Below are positions 1 through 11,254 of a stretch of DNA of 64,000 nt, piece by piece. The notes beneath the pieces were generated by a model. It made no database searches and was not told the DNA's origin. It saw nothing but the letters and a program-made list of their open reading frames with translations. Position 1 is the first letter of the stretch. The number at the start of each line of letters is the position of its first letter. Position numbers and translations under genes: made by a program. Origin of the DNA: Azadirachta indica (lineage: Eukaryota; Streptophyta; Magnoliopsida; Sapindales; Meliaceae); contig CM040441.1 of the NCBI GenBank assembly GCA_022749755.1, positions 10,293,475-10,357,474 of the forward strand. Reading direction: 5' to 3'.

Positions 1-2960
1 TTGCCCTTAAGAGTTTATAGGTCTCTCACAAAGGGTGGTAGATTATGCGAAACGTAATCCCTTAGCTTTAAAAGTGTTGGGGTTCCTTCCTTTGTCCTAG
101 GAGTAAACTAGTTTAGGAAAATGCATTGCACAACTTAGGGTGAATTTCTGCCCTTGATATTTTTGACGTACTTAAAATTAGTTTTGACGAATTGGAATGG
201 GAAGTGAAGAATATATTTCTTGATATTGCATGTTTTTTCAATGGAGATGATAAAGATCGAGTGATATCAATTTTTGATGATTATTATTTGATGCATTATG
301 GACTAGATGTCCTTGTTGAAAAGTCACTCATAACAAGATTAGATATGAAGTTGCAAATGCATGATTTACTGCAAGAAATGGATTGAAAAATTGTTTGTGA
401 AGAATATGTAGAAGAGCCAGGAAAATTGTGGGATCTAAGGATGTTTGCTGTGTTCTCGAGAAAAACAAGTACTTTACGGTTCTATTTATTCTATATGCAT
501 TTGCTTAAGAGTCAGATCATGCAAGCAAATTTCATTTTTAGTGCTTGGAAATTTCTTTTATAAATTTTAGTTATCTTTTAATGATCTTTTGCTTTCTCTT
601 TCTCTATGTGTTTTTTTTGTTTAATCAGGGAACCAACTCAATCAAAGGTATATTCTTAAATTTTTCTAAAATAAGAGATATACATATAGACTTCAAAGTC
701 TTTGCATATATTTATATTCTTAGATATCTTAAATTTTATATGCCATCGGGATTTGATGAATCATACATGACTCTAAAGTGCATTTGCCCCAAGGTCTTGA
801 TTATCTTCTTGATGAATTGAGATATTTTCATTGGCATGGATATCCATTGAGAACATTGCCAAGTAATTTTATTCCAGAGAATCTTATTGAGCTTAACCTA
901 TCTCATGGTAAAATTAAACGTCTATGGGAAGGAAAAAAGGTATAACGTCATGCCTAAATATATATGTATTTTTTTTATTTAATTGTCAAATTCATTGATT
1001 CTAATTCTTTCTAGTATTAATTAACTTTTATCTTTTTTAATTGTTGCAGGAAGTTCCTAAGTTAAAATTTATCCACCTCTGGCACTCTGATTGCCTTAGT
1101 AGCATCCCAGACCCATTAGAAACCCCAAATTTGGAGGGAATAGTTCTTTCAGATTGCAAAAAGTTGTCTAGCATTCCCTAATCCATCAAGAATTTCAACA
1201 AACTTGGTCTGTTGTGTTTAAGTGGCTGTACAAGTCTTAGTTATTTTCCCTCAAACATTCATTTTAGATCTCCTATAAACATTGATTTTTCCTGCAGCAT
1301 TAATCTCACAGAGTTTCTACTGATTTCAGGAAGTGTAATAGAACTAGATTTATTTTATACAGCAATAGAAGAAGTTCCCTCATCAATTAGAAGACTAACA
1401 AGTCTTAAAACGTTGAGTATTGCGACAGGTTGAAGAGTATTTCAAATTTTACTTTTGATCAAATTGAAATCTCTTTTCTTCGCTTCAACTTTACTTTTGT
1501 TCAAATTTTGAGAGATTTCCAGAAATTTTGGAGCAAATGGAAAGTTTAGAATATATTTGTTTACAGAAGACAAAGAAGAGAACTGCCGTCTTCAATAAAA
1601 CGTCTAACGGGACTCATAGATTTGAAGTTGGATTATTGTCGATCGTGTAGAAAAGTTAAAAATTCTGAGTCCATCAAGGGAGATGAATTAGCCATCAACC
1701 CAATACCATCCTCTGTCATAGATTTAAAAGAAGCTGAAGGCCCTGACTTTCACGGTTGTAGAGGATTGTTATTGCCTCCATTATCAGGTTTATCTGAATT
1801 AAGGTGGCTAATATTACGTGGTTGTGACATAAGAGAAATTCCCCAGGATATTGGCTGTCTGTCTTCTTTGGAAATCCTAGATCTAAGCGAAAATGAGTTT
1901 AAGAGTTTACCTACAAGTATGAAGCAACTTTCTCGGCTGAAATCACTTTATTTGTACTATTGCAATATGCTGGAATCACTACCAGAGCTGCCTCGATCGC
2001 TAAGATATTTAAGTGTACAGAATTGCAAGCGACTCGAAACATTGCCGGAGCTTCCGGAATGTCTAGAAAGTTTAGATGCTTCCCAACTGAAAACACTATC
2101 TCAAAGCTCCGATGGGTCTACCAGGCTGATGTATGTATTCTGCAGTTGCCCGAAACTGGAATAAAAAACAAGCAAACAACATTTTGATAGATTCACAACT
2201 AAGAATTCAACAAATGGCAACAGCATCACTGTATGAACAGGTACCTATTAATTCACTTTCTAACTCTCTCTTTCTCTCTCTCTCTCTCTCTGCTCTCCTC
2301 ACATCAGAAATTCATCTTAATTTTCATATCACAGATACCAGGTGGGTGCGGAATTATTTTAGGTGTTAGAGCAGTTGATATTCCCGAATGGTTCAGCAAT
2401 CGATGTTACAGAACATCAATAACTATTCAACTGCCACCGCTGTTGTAAGATACACTTCCTTGGTTTCGCTCTTTGTGCTGTATTAGAAACTCATTTTTAT
2501 TTGCAATTTTTCGGTCAGTAAGACTTGTGATTTTGAGGTAATCGTTGGCACGATTCGGATGATCCTGCTTGGATTTGCACCATGTAGCAATGTCAGGCTA
2601 CTTGATGTTGACCACCATACTACTGTCTCATTTGATTTCTCCGTCTACGACAATAGATTTGAAAAGTCCCAAACGGTAAAGGTGAAATGTCGTGGGTTGT
2701 GTCCAGTGTATGCACATCCCAACGGATCCCCAGCCAACACCTTGACTGTAAATATGGAGCCACCAACTGAAGAAGAATGCAGGACATTGCACAATGAATT
2801 CCACGATGAGGCTGGCACGAATGAAACAACTGCTGAAATTGGGAGTACTGAAAGATCTGATCAGGAGCAAATCAACGAACCTCAGCGAGAAAGTTCATTT
2901 CTTTCTGAGATATTTCGTTGCTTGGGGCTTGACTGCACTTGTCTTCGGGGTGTATTTTGA
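1..2960 (+). pseudogene. TNL A: 5'-truncated, broken TIR-NBS-LRR gene
   Basis: Only the 3' part of a TNL resistance gene lies in the window. The blocks are the NB-ARC tail (1 to about 469: GLPL region, the FLDIACFF motif near 219-242, and an MHD motif near 358-366), first LRR exon (629-939), main LRR exon (1050-2240) and C-JID exon (2335-2960). Lesions are numerous: a TAA at 8-10, an extra G near 109, a TGA right after the MHD region (383-385), an exon 2 donor changed to AAGTAC, one base lost in exon 3 (311 instead of 312 nt), a TAA near 1180 in the LRR, and several shifts in C-JID. Exon 4 and the start of exon 5 resemble TNL C, while exon 5 after about 2450 and the 3' flank resemble TNLs D and G, so A looks recombinant. 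It cannot make a working receptor. Confidence 0.9.
2262..2300. repeat. CT-rich microsatellite in intron 4 of TNL A
   Basis: A run of (TC)n with single T or G breaks lies within the short fourth intron (2241-2334). It extends the pyrimidine tract before the CACAG acceptor. The same intron in the other copies has a shorter CT tract, so this is a local expansion. Confidence 0.7.
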
Positions 2961-4119
2961 CACGAGAGCTGAGGGAGGTATGAATAAACTTCGGGTTAGC
3001 TAGTTTGAAAAGTAAAATTCGGGGTCTTTTGGAAAGCAAGTCATTTATTTTTGGTAATAAAGAACGAGGGGATAGAAGGTTTATTTTTTGTATGATGTCA
3101 CTTCAGAAATTTTCCAGTATGTTTTCCAAACTAATATGTCCAATACAATTTTTCTTATTTGATAGATTACAAGCATAAAACGAAAAGAATTTGATACATT
3201 ATTTACCCAGTTTCAGAGTTCTTCCTCCGTTTTCTGTTGGAACAGGAAAGGACTATGGCTCAAAATGGTACCATCCAATCTGTCATCAGTACCCAAATCA
3301 TTGTTATGTGAATGCAACATAAACGCTAACATCACCACACTAATGTAAGCACTTCAAACATACATATTATTTTCTGTTTGATTACCGAGAAAATCCAACA
3401 AAGGAAAGAAAAATGGGAATTAATGGCGAAATAAAAGTTGTGAAAACCAAGTAATTGATAAAAATTTTCTTTATTCAATAAGCACAGTCTGTTTCATGGA
3501 GTTGGATCGACAACAAACAAGATTTCCCCCCTGCTTAAGAAACCCCTATGAACATAAGCTGTGCTTCCTCACATAATGCTCTGTTATTTTCCTCTTAGAA
3601 CTGAAGTTTTTGCAAGCTAGTATCTGTTGTGAAAAACGATATTTTAGGATTATCCCTTGTTAAGAACAATAGTTTTTTTTCTCACTTCTGTTAATTTGCA
3701 AATTTAATTGATAAAATTTTCTTTCCACCATCCAATTTTGAGCTATTAGATAAACTCTGCTTCCCATATTATTTAGTCCTCTGTTTGATTCCTTGATGTA
3801 AATCATTTGCTAGCATTTCCACTTAAATTATGGTGGTTGTACTGAAAACTCCAAGAAACGCAAACATAGAAAAATTATTGTTATTTCTAACCACATTGAA
3901 CAAAGAAATTCTTCCAAATGCAGCTCTAGCTATAAAAATGGAGAGTGCCACCCCTGTTTTTTTCTAACTCATTGAAGACTGAAGATCACGATGTTGCTTA
4001 TGGTGCATAACAGAAGCTCCATGATATGATTAGGTTTGTTATTTTTTATTAAATTAACACGTGTCTTTCTTTTTGTTCTTGGGATTGTCAATGATATTCT
4101 TTACAATTAATTGTTGTAG

Positions 4120-4227
4120 GTTCCTCTAGCAACAAAGTTTGATGGTCTTCAGTATATGGTCTCCACAAGTATTAATGGTGCTAGCGTTGAAGACGTTAAA
4201 TTGACGACTTCTATGATTTTGTCTCAG
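4120..4227 (+). other. Exon-like block 1 (36 codons), copy A
   Basis: The block is bounded by GTTGTAG before and GTTTAC after and is 108 nt long with phase 0 at both ends. It reads VPLATKFDGLQYMVSTS and continues to an end in SMILSQ without a stop. Copies: 37733-37839 (one base shorter, donor G lost) and a fragment near 38335-38400. I do not recognise the protein. Confidence 0.5.
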
Positions 4228-4343
4228 GTTTACAATTATATATATATATATATATATAATGGATATTCTGATTTGAGCACAATGACATTTGAGATCATAA
4301 TCACTTTTTTAAATATGTAAATTAATGTATCGATGTAAAATAG

Positions 4344-4391
4344 AATGAGAAGGAAGAAGCTGTCATTAGTATGAAAATTGGTGTTAGGAAT
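4344..4391 (+). other. Exon-like block 2 (16 codons), copy A
   Basis: 48 nt between TAG and the donor GTGAGT, reading NEKEEAVISMKIGVRN. Length and donor are kept at 37948-37995 and 47288-47335. Copy 16452-16499 keeps the length but has ACGAGT instead of the donor; copy 38512 is a few bases shorter. Differences between copies are mostly conservative at the residue level (N/D, E/D, V/I), which suggests past coding use. Confidence 0.5.
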
Positions 4392-4483
4392 GTGAGTCAC
4401 CTGTTGGATTATTTGCTTGTCTTATTATGTGAGAGTTCAAAGGTCTAATTAATTTATATGAATTGAAAATTGGCATTGGTCAG

Positions 4484-4511
4484 GGGAGCAGAGTAGACGG
4501 TCTCCAGAGAA
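4484..4511 (+). other. 28-nt micro-exon-like block, copy A
   Basis: AG before, GTATAC after, 28 nt. It would shift the phase from 0 to 1, which is exactly what the next block (4593-4661) needs. The copy in the D unit (38089-38116) has the same length and the same boundaries. It reads GSRVDGLQR plus one base. Confidence 0.4.
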
Positions 4512-4592
4512 GTATACGTTCATTTTACATTTAATGCACACAGTTCATCTTATAGAATTGATGTTTTGATATTAATTAGCTGATGAGTGCAG

Positions 4593-4661
4593 GATTTCCC
4601 TGCCCTGTTGTGAGGAATTTGAGGTGCATGAATTCAAATTTGAATGAGGAGAAGACTGCAG
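4593..4661 (+). other. Exon-like block 3, copy A
   Basis: Acceptor GTGCAG, donor GTATCT. Read in the phase left by the 28-nt block it gives FPCPVVRNL, then RCMNSNLNEEKTA, with no stop. Copies at 16700-16780, 38198-38278 and 47528-47608 are 81 nt; this one lacks 12 nt in frame. The first two bases complete a codon and one base is left over, so the phase is 1 in and 1 out. Confidence 0.45.
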
Positions 4662-6231
4662 GTATCTTGTATTTCTTTTTTGATTTTGTCATGAAATTAT
4701 AATTATTTATGTATATTAATATTGTTAGCTTGATGGACATTTGAAATTATTTGGTGTTTAGCCTCTATTTAGATGCGTGGTAATTGTGATCTCACATGCT
4801 GTTTTGATGTTATTTTAGGAATTCAATTCTTGGAGACACAGTTCTATTCACAAGCATAATTTTTCCCAGGTACGATTATAGACTTTCTTTCTCTTGGTTA
4901 ATATTGAGGTCGATATTCATCAAAATTCAGATTTATACTTCTATTTATAGGTTGATTTGTAAGAAGGAGCATCCATAGCATGGTTAGATTTCTTTCACCA
5001 AGAGGCAATCTCTCGCCAGTTGTGAGTTTCTTTTTAGCTTTCAAGTATTGGAATTAGGCTTCTATTTGTTTGTGCTTATCTTTTTCTGTCCGACTTCTGA
5101 TAAAATACAGGAGAAACCGGCAACAAAGTAAATAAAAGTTGGTACTGATATGTGTATAATCAGTTCCCAGATGATTTAGTCCTATGTTTGATTGCTCGAA
5201 TATAAGTTAGTACATAAAGAAAATTTGACTGAAGGCAGTAGTAGCACTTACAAATATAGAGAGATCTTCTTGTATTAAAGAAATTCTTGTTGTTTTGGCA
5301 ACTGCATCACTTCTCCTCTATCTATCACTCCAGAAATAATGATTTTCCTGTTGCAGGTGTTTGCTGTACCCATCACTCCCACTAAATCGTTTCCCCATAA
5401 TCTGGGCTATCATGTTCATCATCATCGAGAACTGGGTGCTTTGTAATCTTATTTCGGATGTCGGAATTTCTTTCTGCTTTCCCGGGAGAGAGAATTTTTT
5501 AAGATGAATTTAAGAATGACAAAAAGGGAAGAAACAAACTTTGAATTCGGAAACGCACCATCTGTCCCGTAATTGGCGTTGATGTTTTGCGCCAAAGCGT
5601 TATTTAATAGCTGTTTATGTATACAGTTACATGTGCTTTTTCAAAAATTAATTCTTAAATATTTATTTTTTCAATAACTGATTTAAAAAGTTATAGAAAT
5701 ATACGTAAATGATAAAATTTTCTGTTCTAGAATGGTTAATTATATCGGTCTCTGCCGATGAGGACCTGCTTCATGTGTAGGTATGGGCTTATGGTAATTT
5801 ATGGGTACAGGTCGAATTCTGAATGCTTATTTAATTCAATTATCTGTGTTTATATATAAATTGAAGTCGAGGCATTTCAAGAAGTCAGAACTAATTAAAG
5901 TGAGAGATGAGGAAAGTTTAATTTAAATTAATAGGCGGAGATCATTCGATTTTGTGGAGTAAAGATCACGCTCTTTTAATGTTTCAGGCAGGGACTCTTG
6001 AGCAAGATCTAGGTTCTGATTAATCTATCAATGAAAAAGAAAGTGTAATAGATGGAAATGTAATAACAAATTAACTACTTTTAATATTGTATTACTTATT
6101 GCTTGCAAATGAAGCAGTTAATATTGAAAGAAAGAAACAACTTTATTAAAACTAGCTAATTAAATCTAAATAACACTAGCAGAGCAACAGCAACAAGATG
6201 TTGACTGGTCACCCTATATTAAAGTCATGCT

Positions 6232-6615
6232 TTAATTGGAGTTGGGTTGTGCAGCAGCAGGTTTAGGTGGGTGAACACCCAATGGCCCCATTCCGAATCC
6301 CCATGGGTTATGAGATGGGAGAGGACGAGGAAGACGGTGAGGATCAGGGTGGGGGTGAGGGTAAGGAGGAAGGTGAGGGCCCCATTGGTTTGATGGGAGA
6401 GGTGAGAGAGGGTGAGGGATAAGCCGTGGGCATGGTCTTATAAGTCCAAATAAAGGCTATCTATGTGCCAGCCATGGGTGCCACCACCACAACAGTTCAT
6501 GCCCATTTGCATAATATGATTCAGCAGTAGCAGCTTCATCACTCTCAGCTACTCCTTCCCTTAACCAACATGCTGCTATTAACATCAATATAACTATTAC
6601 TTTTCCTCCTTCCAT
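6232..6615 (-). pseudogene. Secreted Pro/His-rich small protein ORF with one in-frame TAG
   Basis: Read on the minus strand, ATG at 6615-6613 opens MEGGKVIVILMLIAACWL, a signal-peptide-like start with likely cleavage after GVA. A short acidic stretch and the aromatic cluster LLWWWHPWLAHR follow. A TAG stands at 6459-6457. The same frame then runs on to TAA at 6234-6232 with a strongly biased Pro/His-rich part (for example PPYPHPHPDPHRLPRPLP) ending in PKPAAAQPNSN. Exactly 128 codons including the stop fit in one frame, so a single nonsense change, readthrough or a small intron would explain the break. A minus-strand TATAATAA lies about 80 bases upstream of the ATG. I cannot name the family. 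It resembles secreted proline-rich or cell-wall-type peptides only by composition. It is unrelated to the surrounding TNLs. Confidence 0.5.
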
Positions 6616-6696
6616 TTTTGCTCACACTCAAAATAAGATGCCAGAACCTACGACTTTACTCTCTTTAATTGATCGATGGTAAGATAGATGGTGGGA

Positions 6697-6704
6697 TTAT
6701 TATA
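6697..6704 (-). promoter_or_regulatory. Candidate TATA box for the minus-strand peptide ORF
   Basis: TATAATAA on the minus strand, about 80 bases before the ATG at 6615. Spacing suits a plant core promoter. AT-rich surroundings make chance matches common. Confidence 0.3.
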
Positions 6705-7639
6705 CAGAGAATTAGAGATTAATTTTATTTATTTATTTTAATCATAGCAGATAATATTGTACTTTTTAAGTTCGAATTATATTTAATTTAATTTCTAATT
6801 TTTAAAGAACTGTGGGATAATTTGCAGTACACGCTCTTTATCTCATAAAATAATCAAATTTAATATATATATTTTTCAAACATATGTAGACATTAACTAT
6901 AACAAATGTACTCTTAACATAATAATTATATTCAGACTTCAATAAGAAAACAAACAACCCCTAAGTGCCACAACAAAAAACTTTGATTAAAAGAATAAGC
7001 TCTTCATTTTTTCAAGACCATTTAAGGGAACTTCCCTGAGCACAACCTTCTCCTATGGAAGCTGAAGCTCAATTTGCTGCCCTAAGGTATTCATCAATAT
7101 TTGTATCATAGTCTTTAATTACTGCAGGTTTATGCAAATCAAAATCACCCAATGCAAAATAAGTAACAATAAACATGTATATAGAGAAAGAGGTTTTAAA
7201 CCAGCCTAATTTTGATTATGACTGCACACGAAGAAAGCATGTACATAGTGAAGCAGTGAGATATATTACTGCATCCTCAAATAGAAAATAAAAATAAAAG
7301 ACCGAACATTAACAGTCAGAATGCCCACTCTTCCGGTAATTCTAGTCCAGTGCTTGGAAAAGCTCGCTCAAGGATCCAGATTCCTTATAGCTTCTTCTTG
7401 TGTTCAGCCCCTATCATACAAAATATGCACTTTGGTCCATATTAGAGGCAACTCTTAAAAAATAATAGAATCTGATTTTAACTCACCGGGGTTCTTTATT
7501 TTATCTGCTCTGAATTCTAATAGTATTTGTATGTAATTTTGTGAGCATTTGTCATTTATTTTTATTTGTAAGAAGTAAGTAAATCAAGAAATGGGGTAAT
7601 TAAATTGAGTAAGAACTGCAATAGAAATGGGGTGATTAA

Positions 7640-8371
7640 ATTTACACTTCTATTTATAAGTTGATTATAAGAAGTAGCATCCATTGCATGATTCAGATTT
7701 CTTTCATGAAGAGTGAATATCTCGTGAGTTGTAATTTTCTTTTTAGCTTCAAGTATTGTAATTAGTCTTCTACTTATTTGTTCTTATCTTTTTCTGTCCG
7801 ATCCGGAGAAAATATAAGAGAAACCGGGCAGAAAGTAAATAAAAGGTGGTACTTATATTTGTATTGCTAGTTCCCATGTGATTTAGTCCTCTGTTTGATT
7901 CCTGCAATATAAGTAATTGGTATATAAAGGAAATTTGATATTGCCGGTTTCTCTTCTATCTACCACTCCAGAAATAATGATTTTTGTGTTGCCAGTATTT
8001 GATGTATCCATAAAATCTCAATTCAGCATTTCTTTACCAGGAAGCGGTATTCCTGATTGGTTAAGCTATCAAATTCAGTATCTTTGGTAGCTGTTCAACT
8101 GCCTCAGCATTGGTGCAACAGAAGGTTTCTGAGAAATTTGCTAACACCATGATAAGACTTGCGCAAATGGAAATACTGGGATTACAGTGAGCCTGTGATG
8201 AAGAAGAACAAAACAAATTTGCAGAGAGCAAAAGCAATTGCTTCTAAACAACAAATTTCCTTGTTTTCTCAAAAGATTGGAGGACCGTTCTCTTTGCCTC
8301 AATTTACCATCCTGGAAGTTTTTCAGATAATTGATGGATTCAGCAGTTGCATTCGAGAGGTGCAAAACTGA
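7640..8371 (+). pseudogene. Second C-JID-like exon and tail, copy A
   Basis: An exon-like block near 7655-7730 (G plus 21 open codons, donor GTGAGT) is followed by a C-JID-like exon from 7996: FDVSIKSQFSISLPGSGIP, then DWLSYQI, then after a one-base slip VAVQLPQHWCNRRFLRNLL. This matches the core of the C-JID exon in the TNLs (DIPEWFSN, SSITIQLPP). A one-base loss near 8078 and stops near 8150 break it. The tail 8159-8371 stays open and contains IGGPFSLPQFTILEVFQIID, a segment repeated after other TNLs. Confidence 0.55.
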
Positions 8372-9745
8372 TTGTGCTGGTCAGAGAATTCGAAAGTATA
8401 CAAACAAAATACATTCACTTTTTGTCTAACATGGAATTTTATTTAATAGAAATGGAGTTTCAATGTTGTTTGTTGATTGCAGTTCTCTCTTTGTATATAT
8501 AGAATTTCAATGCTTTGCTTTGAGGAATCCTAAACAATCATATTTAATTAGACACATCAATTTTTTTTTTTTTCATATAACATTAATTTGATATGTTGAG
8601 ATAATCATATTCTTTCTTTAATCTTATTCTTGTGGGTGTTATTGGCATTAACCTTAAAAAATTCTGGTTCCAAAACAGCCCGTTAGGTACGATGGGCCAA
8701 CCTTAAAAGGCAATACATACACCACACATTTGTGGGTTTACAAGATCTTGTTGTCGGCAGCTGTCTCCTCTCCCCTCGGTCAGCATTTTGACCCTGATCA
8801 TCTGTCACTTAGATGTTGACAATTTTGATCAGACAGTCTAGAAACCCACTTTTGTATTTGGTTGATGGTGATGCTATTAAATCAATAGGTCGGCAGAATC
8901 CTATAGATTATTACAGGTCTACAAAATTTTATCACAACAGAATTAAGGAATGATATAATAATATCTAGGATGCCTACGCTTTTGCTTTCTACTTTGAAAA
9001 TTCTCATTCTTTCACTACCAACATTTCTGTGGGTTGTTCCTCTTTTTTTTTTTTTTAATTGCTTTGTGATAGCATAAAAAATATGACCATCATATTTCTT
9101 TTCCTTTTATTGCCTGCCTCTTGTCTTTACTGTTGATTTTTTAATACTAAAAGCTTTTTTTTTTTATTATTAAAAATAAAGTTTAATTATAATAAATTAA
9201 TATAGTGATTATTGTAGAAGATATCGAATCCCAAAAAAACCAAAAAAATTTTTTTTACATAAGTGAGAATAATTTAATTGAGATATTTAAATTATGTATG
9301 AAAAAATTATTAAAAATGTCTCAATGAAATTAAATTAAAAGTTTTAACATTTTGAATAACTAAATATCTAAATGAATTAAATATTATCTTTGTCAATACT
9401 ATTAAAAGTTTTTTAAAGCATATAGATCAATATATCAGCTTCTGATTTTTTATTTTCATAAAAAAAATAACTTAAAAATTAGATTCATATTTTAACGAAA
9501 TTCAAATTTTAGAATGTTCAAACTTTAATAGGAATAACAGACACATCTAAGAATTAAAAGCTCCTACTACATTTTCATATTTTTCTAACTTATATATATA
9601 TATATATGCTGTTAATTACTTCTCATATGATTTAGTCCTCTAGTCTGATTCCTATAACATAAACTGGTCAAATAAGAAAATGTGATTGGCTTCACCTAAA
9701 TGCGTTTGCTAGCATTTCTTCTCATATTATAAACTCCTAGGAAGG
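8372..9745. other. AT-rich intergenic DNA
   Basis: The first part (to about 8560) is decayed 3' flank containing a copy of the stretch TGCAGTTCTCTCTTTGTA seen after other units. The rest is AT-rich with poly-T runs and a TA repeat near 9590-9607. I see no gene. Confidence 0.6.
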
Positions 9746-10512
9746 TGTTGGGATAAATTAATACAAACCAATTGTGAAAGTATAACAATTATTTTATCTC
9801 TTCTCAATTGAATCTAATAAGAAACAAATAAATAAAACAACAATCTTGAGCACAAAATTAATTCTTAGACAACAACCACATTATCAATAAAACAACTATA
9901 ACACAATCAATTTTAACGTAGAAAACCTCCCCAATGTGAAGAGTAAAAACCACGAGACTGTAGTCCACCCAAAAATCTCCACTATAATTAAAAAATGGGA
10001 ATACACAATTTCTCTCTAAATAGAATTAGAGGTACATATCTATAACATTCTTAAAATTATACAATTTTGATAAACAATTAAATTCTACAAAGAAATTAGA
10101 GAGAGCTCAAGAAACCATCATTAAAATGGTTGTTTAATTTTCGACTACGATATCTGGAGAAAAGGAGCTCCAAATCTAAAGTCCATTGTTCAGAATTTAG
10201 TCCTCTGAGTTAAGAAGCTCTAAATAAAATTTTAGCTCAATCGGACTACAAATCGACCTCCGATCAGCCATTTGATCAAAATTGTCCCGAGTTTACTATT
10301 TTGCCTCTCTCTCGTGATCAATACCCACTCTCTGTAAAAATGATGAACAGTATCTATTTTCTCTTCTTAACACACATACATATTGTAACAAAAAAATTAA
10401 AACATTAAACCCTACTTGAGAAAAGATTAAAATACTCTTGAACTAATTGAAATTAATTATTATTTAAAAGAAAATTTTGGGTCATTTTCATAAAGGAAGA
10501 AATCAACCAATA
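9746..10512. mobile_element. Solo LTR (probably Copia-like) with 5-bp target duplication
   Basis: The element begins TGTTGGGATAAATTAATA and ends AATCAACCAATA. It is flanked by GAAGG at 9741-9745 and again at 10513-10517. Removing the element and one GAAGG leaves a 33-base join that aligns without gaps to the paralogous site near 58010-58050 (about 27 of 33 bases equal), so that site shows the empty state. The stretch near 9915-9950 (GTAGAAAACCTCCCCAATG) is of a kind I associate with plant Copia LTRs; that family call is from memory. The terminal TA instead of CA is probably a later mutation. There is no internal domain, so it is solo. Confidence 0.7.
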
Positions 10513-10555
10513 GAAGGTAAGATATAATCTTTCTGCATTAATTCATTCACATCAT

Positions 10556-10760
10556 AACGAGGCTGCAAGAGGCACGTGTGGAAGTGCTGGGATTATTGGC
10601 AGATCCGGTGAAGAAGAACTTCCAAATTTCCAGAGAAACTAGCTAGCTCCTTCACATTAATGAATTTTCTTGTGGCTGTGATCTTTCTTCCATACTTTCG
10701 AATTTCCCTTTCCTTCAATCAATCACTTCGGTGTTGTTTATTAATCACTTGGTGAACAGT
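10556..10760 (+). pseudogene. Decayed copy of the small membrane ORF upstream of TNL B
   Basis: Reads RLQEARVEVLGLLADPVKKN, then FQISRETS and a stop. One frame over it continues as SFTLMNFLVAVIFLPYF and on to a stop, matching the intact frame at 20101-20307. It lies about 900 bases before the TNL B start. It has no ATG in the right place and has a frameshift near 10645. Confidence 0.5.
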
Positions 10761-11254
10761 ACTTTTCTTTATTTTTTTTACTTTGTCGAATGCTTTTCCG
10801 TATTTTAATAATTTTTTCATGATTGCACTGTTAAAGAGCACAGTTCTCATTTCTTCAAAGCAATGCGAAAGCATTATTCTGTTGTCTTTTCACACCAGGA
10901 TGGATGCTTTAGCTTTTGCTTTTCTCCTTTAAAAATTCCCATTCTTGGCATCGATTCTTTCTTTCACCATAACATTTCTGTGGGCTGTTCTTACAACTTC
11001 AATTATTTTATGATTGCATAAAAAAAAGTAGGCTCATGTATTTTAATCCCAGCTTCCTTTTCCTCTTTTTTTGCCTGCCACTTGTCTACCGCGTTCCTTG
11101 TCCTTTAATCTGTTGATAATATTTTCTATGTTATAATAATTATGATAAATCAATAAAGTGATTATTGTAGATGCTATCTAATGGAAAGCACTAAGAAAAG
11201 TTACAAAATGTTACTGGACAGGGAAGTCCAATGAACAGGGCTCCAAGCAATTGC

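Larger units (their letters stand above)
3211..5385 (+). other. Downstream exon-like chain, copy A (partial)
   Basis: The region after TNL A holds no long gene, but a series of short blocks with splice-like ends that recurs after TNLs B, D and E2. A possible first block starts with ATG at 3830 and is closed by TAA at 3965-3967; its paralogue at 37442 stays open for 60 codons. It is followed by blocks at 4120-4227, 4344-4391, 4484-4511, 4593-4661 and 4819-4869, a block near 4951-5020, and the start of a second C-JID-like exon at about 5359. That last block breaks off near 5385, where unrelated DNA begins. An AT dinucleotide run lies at about 4236-4257. Known family: only the C-JID-like block is recognisable. 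The coding status of the others is inferred from the splice phases. Confidence 0.5.
5386..7635. other. 2.2-kb insert inside the downstream chain of A, flanked by direct repeats
   Basis: The chain stops at about 5385 in the second C-JID-like exon and restarts near 7640 with sequence already seen at about 4921-5385 (the block with GTTGAT..AAGAAG, a CTCACTCCAG-like stretch, then the C-JID-like start). The DNA between has no likeness to the rest of the window that I can see. It carries a minus-strand small ORF (6232-6615). The remainder (5386-6230 and 6705-7635) is AT-rich with no gene that I can support. Confidence 0.5.

Noticed and set aside
4236..4257. TA dinucleotide run as a regulatory element (also near 9590)
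   Set aside because: Simple microsatellites in AT-rich DNA; no link to a supported promoter.
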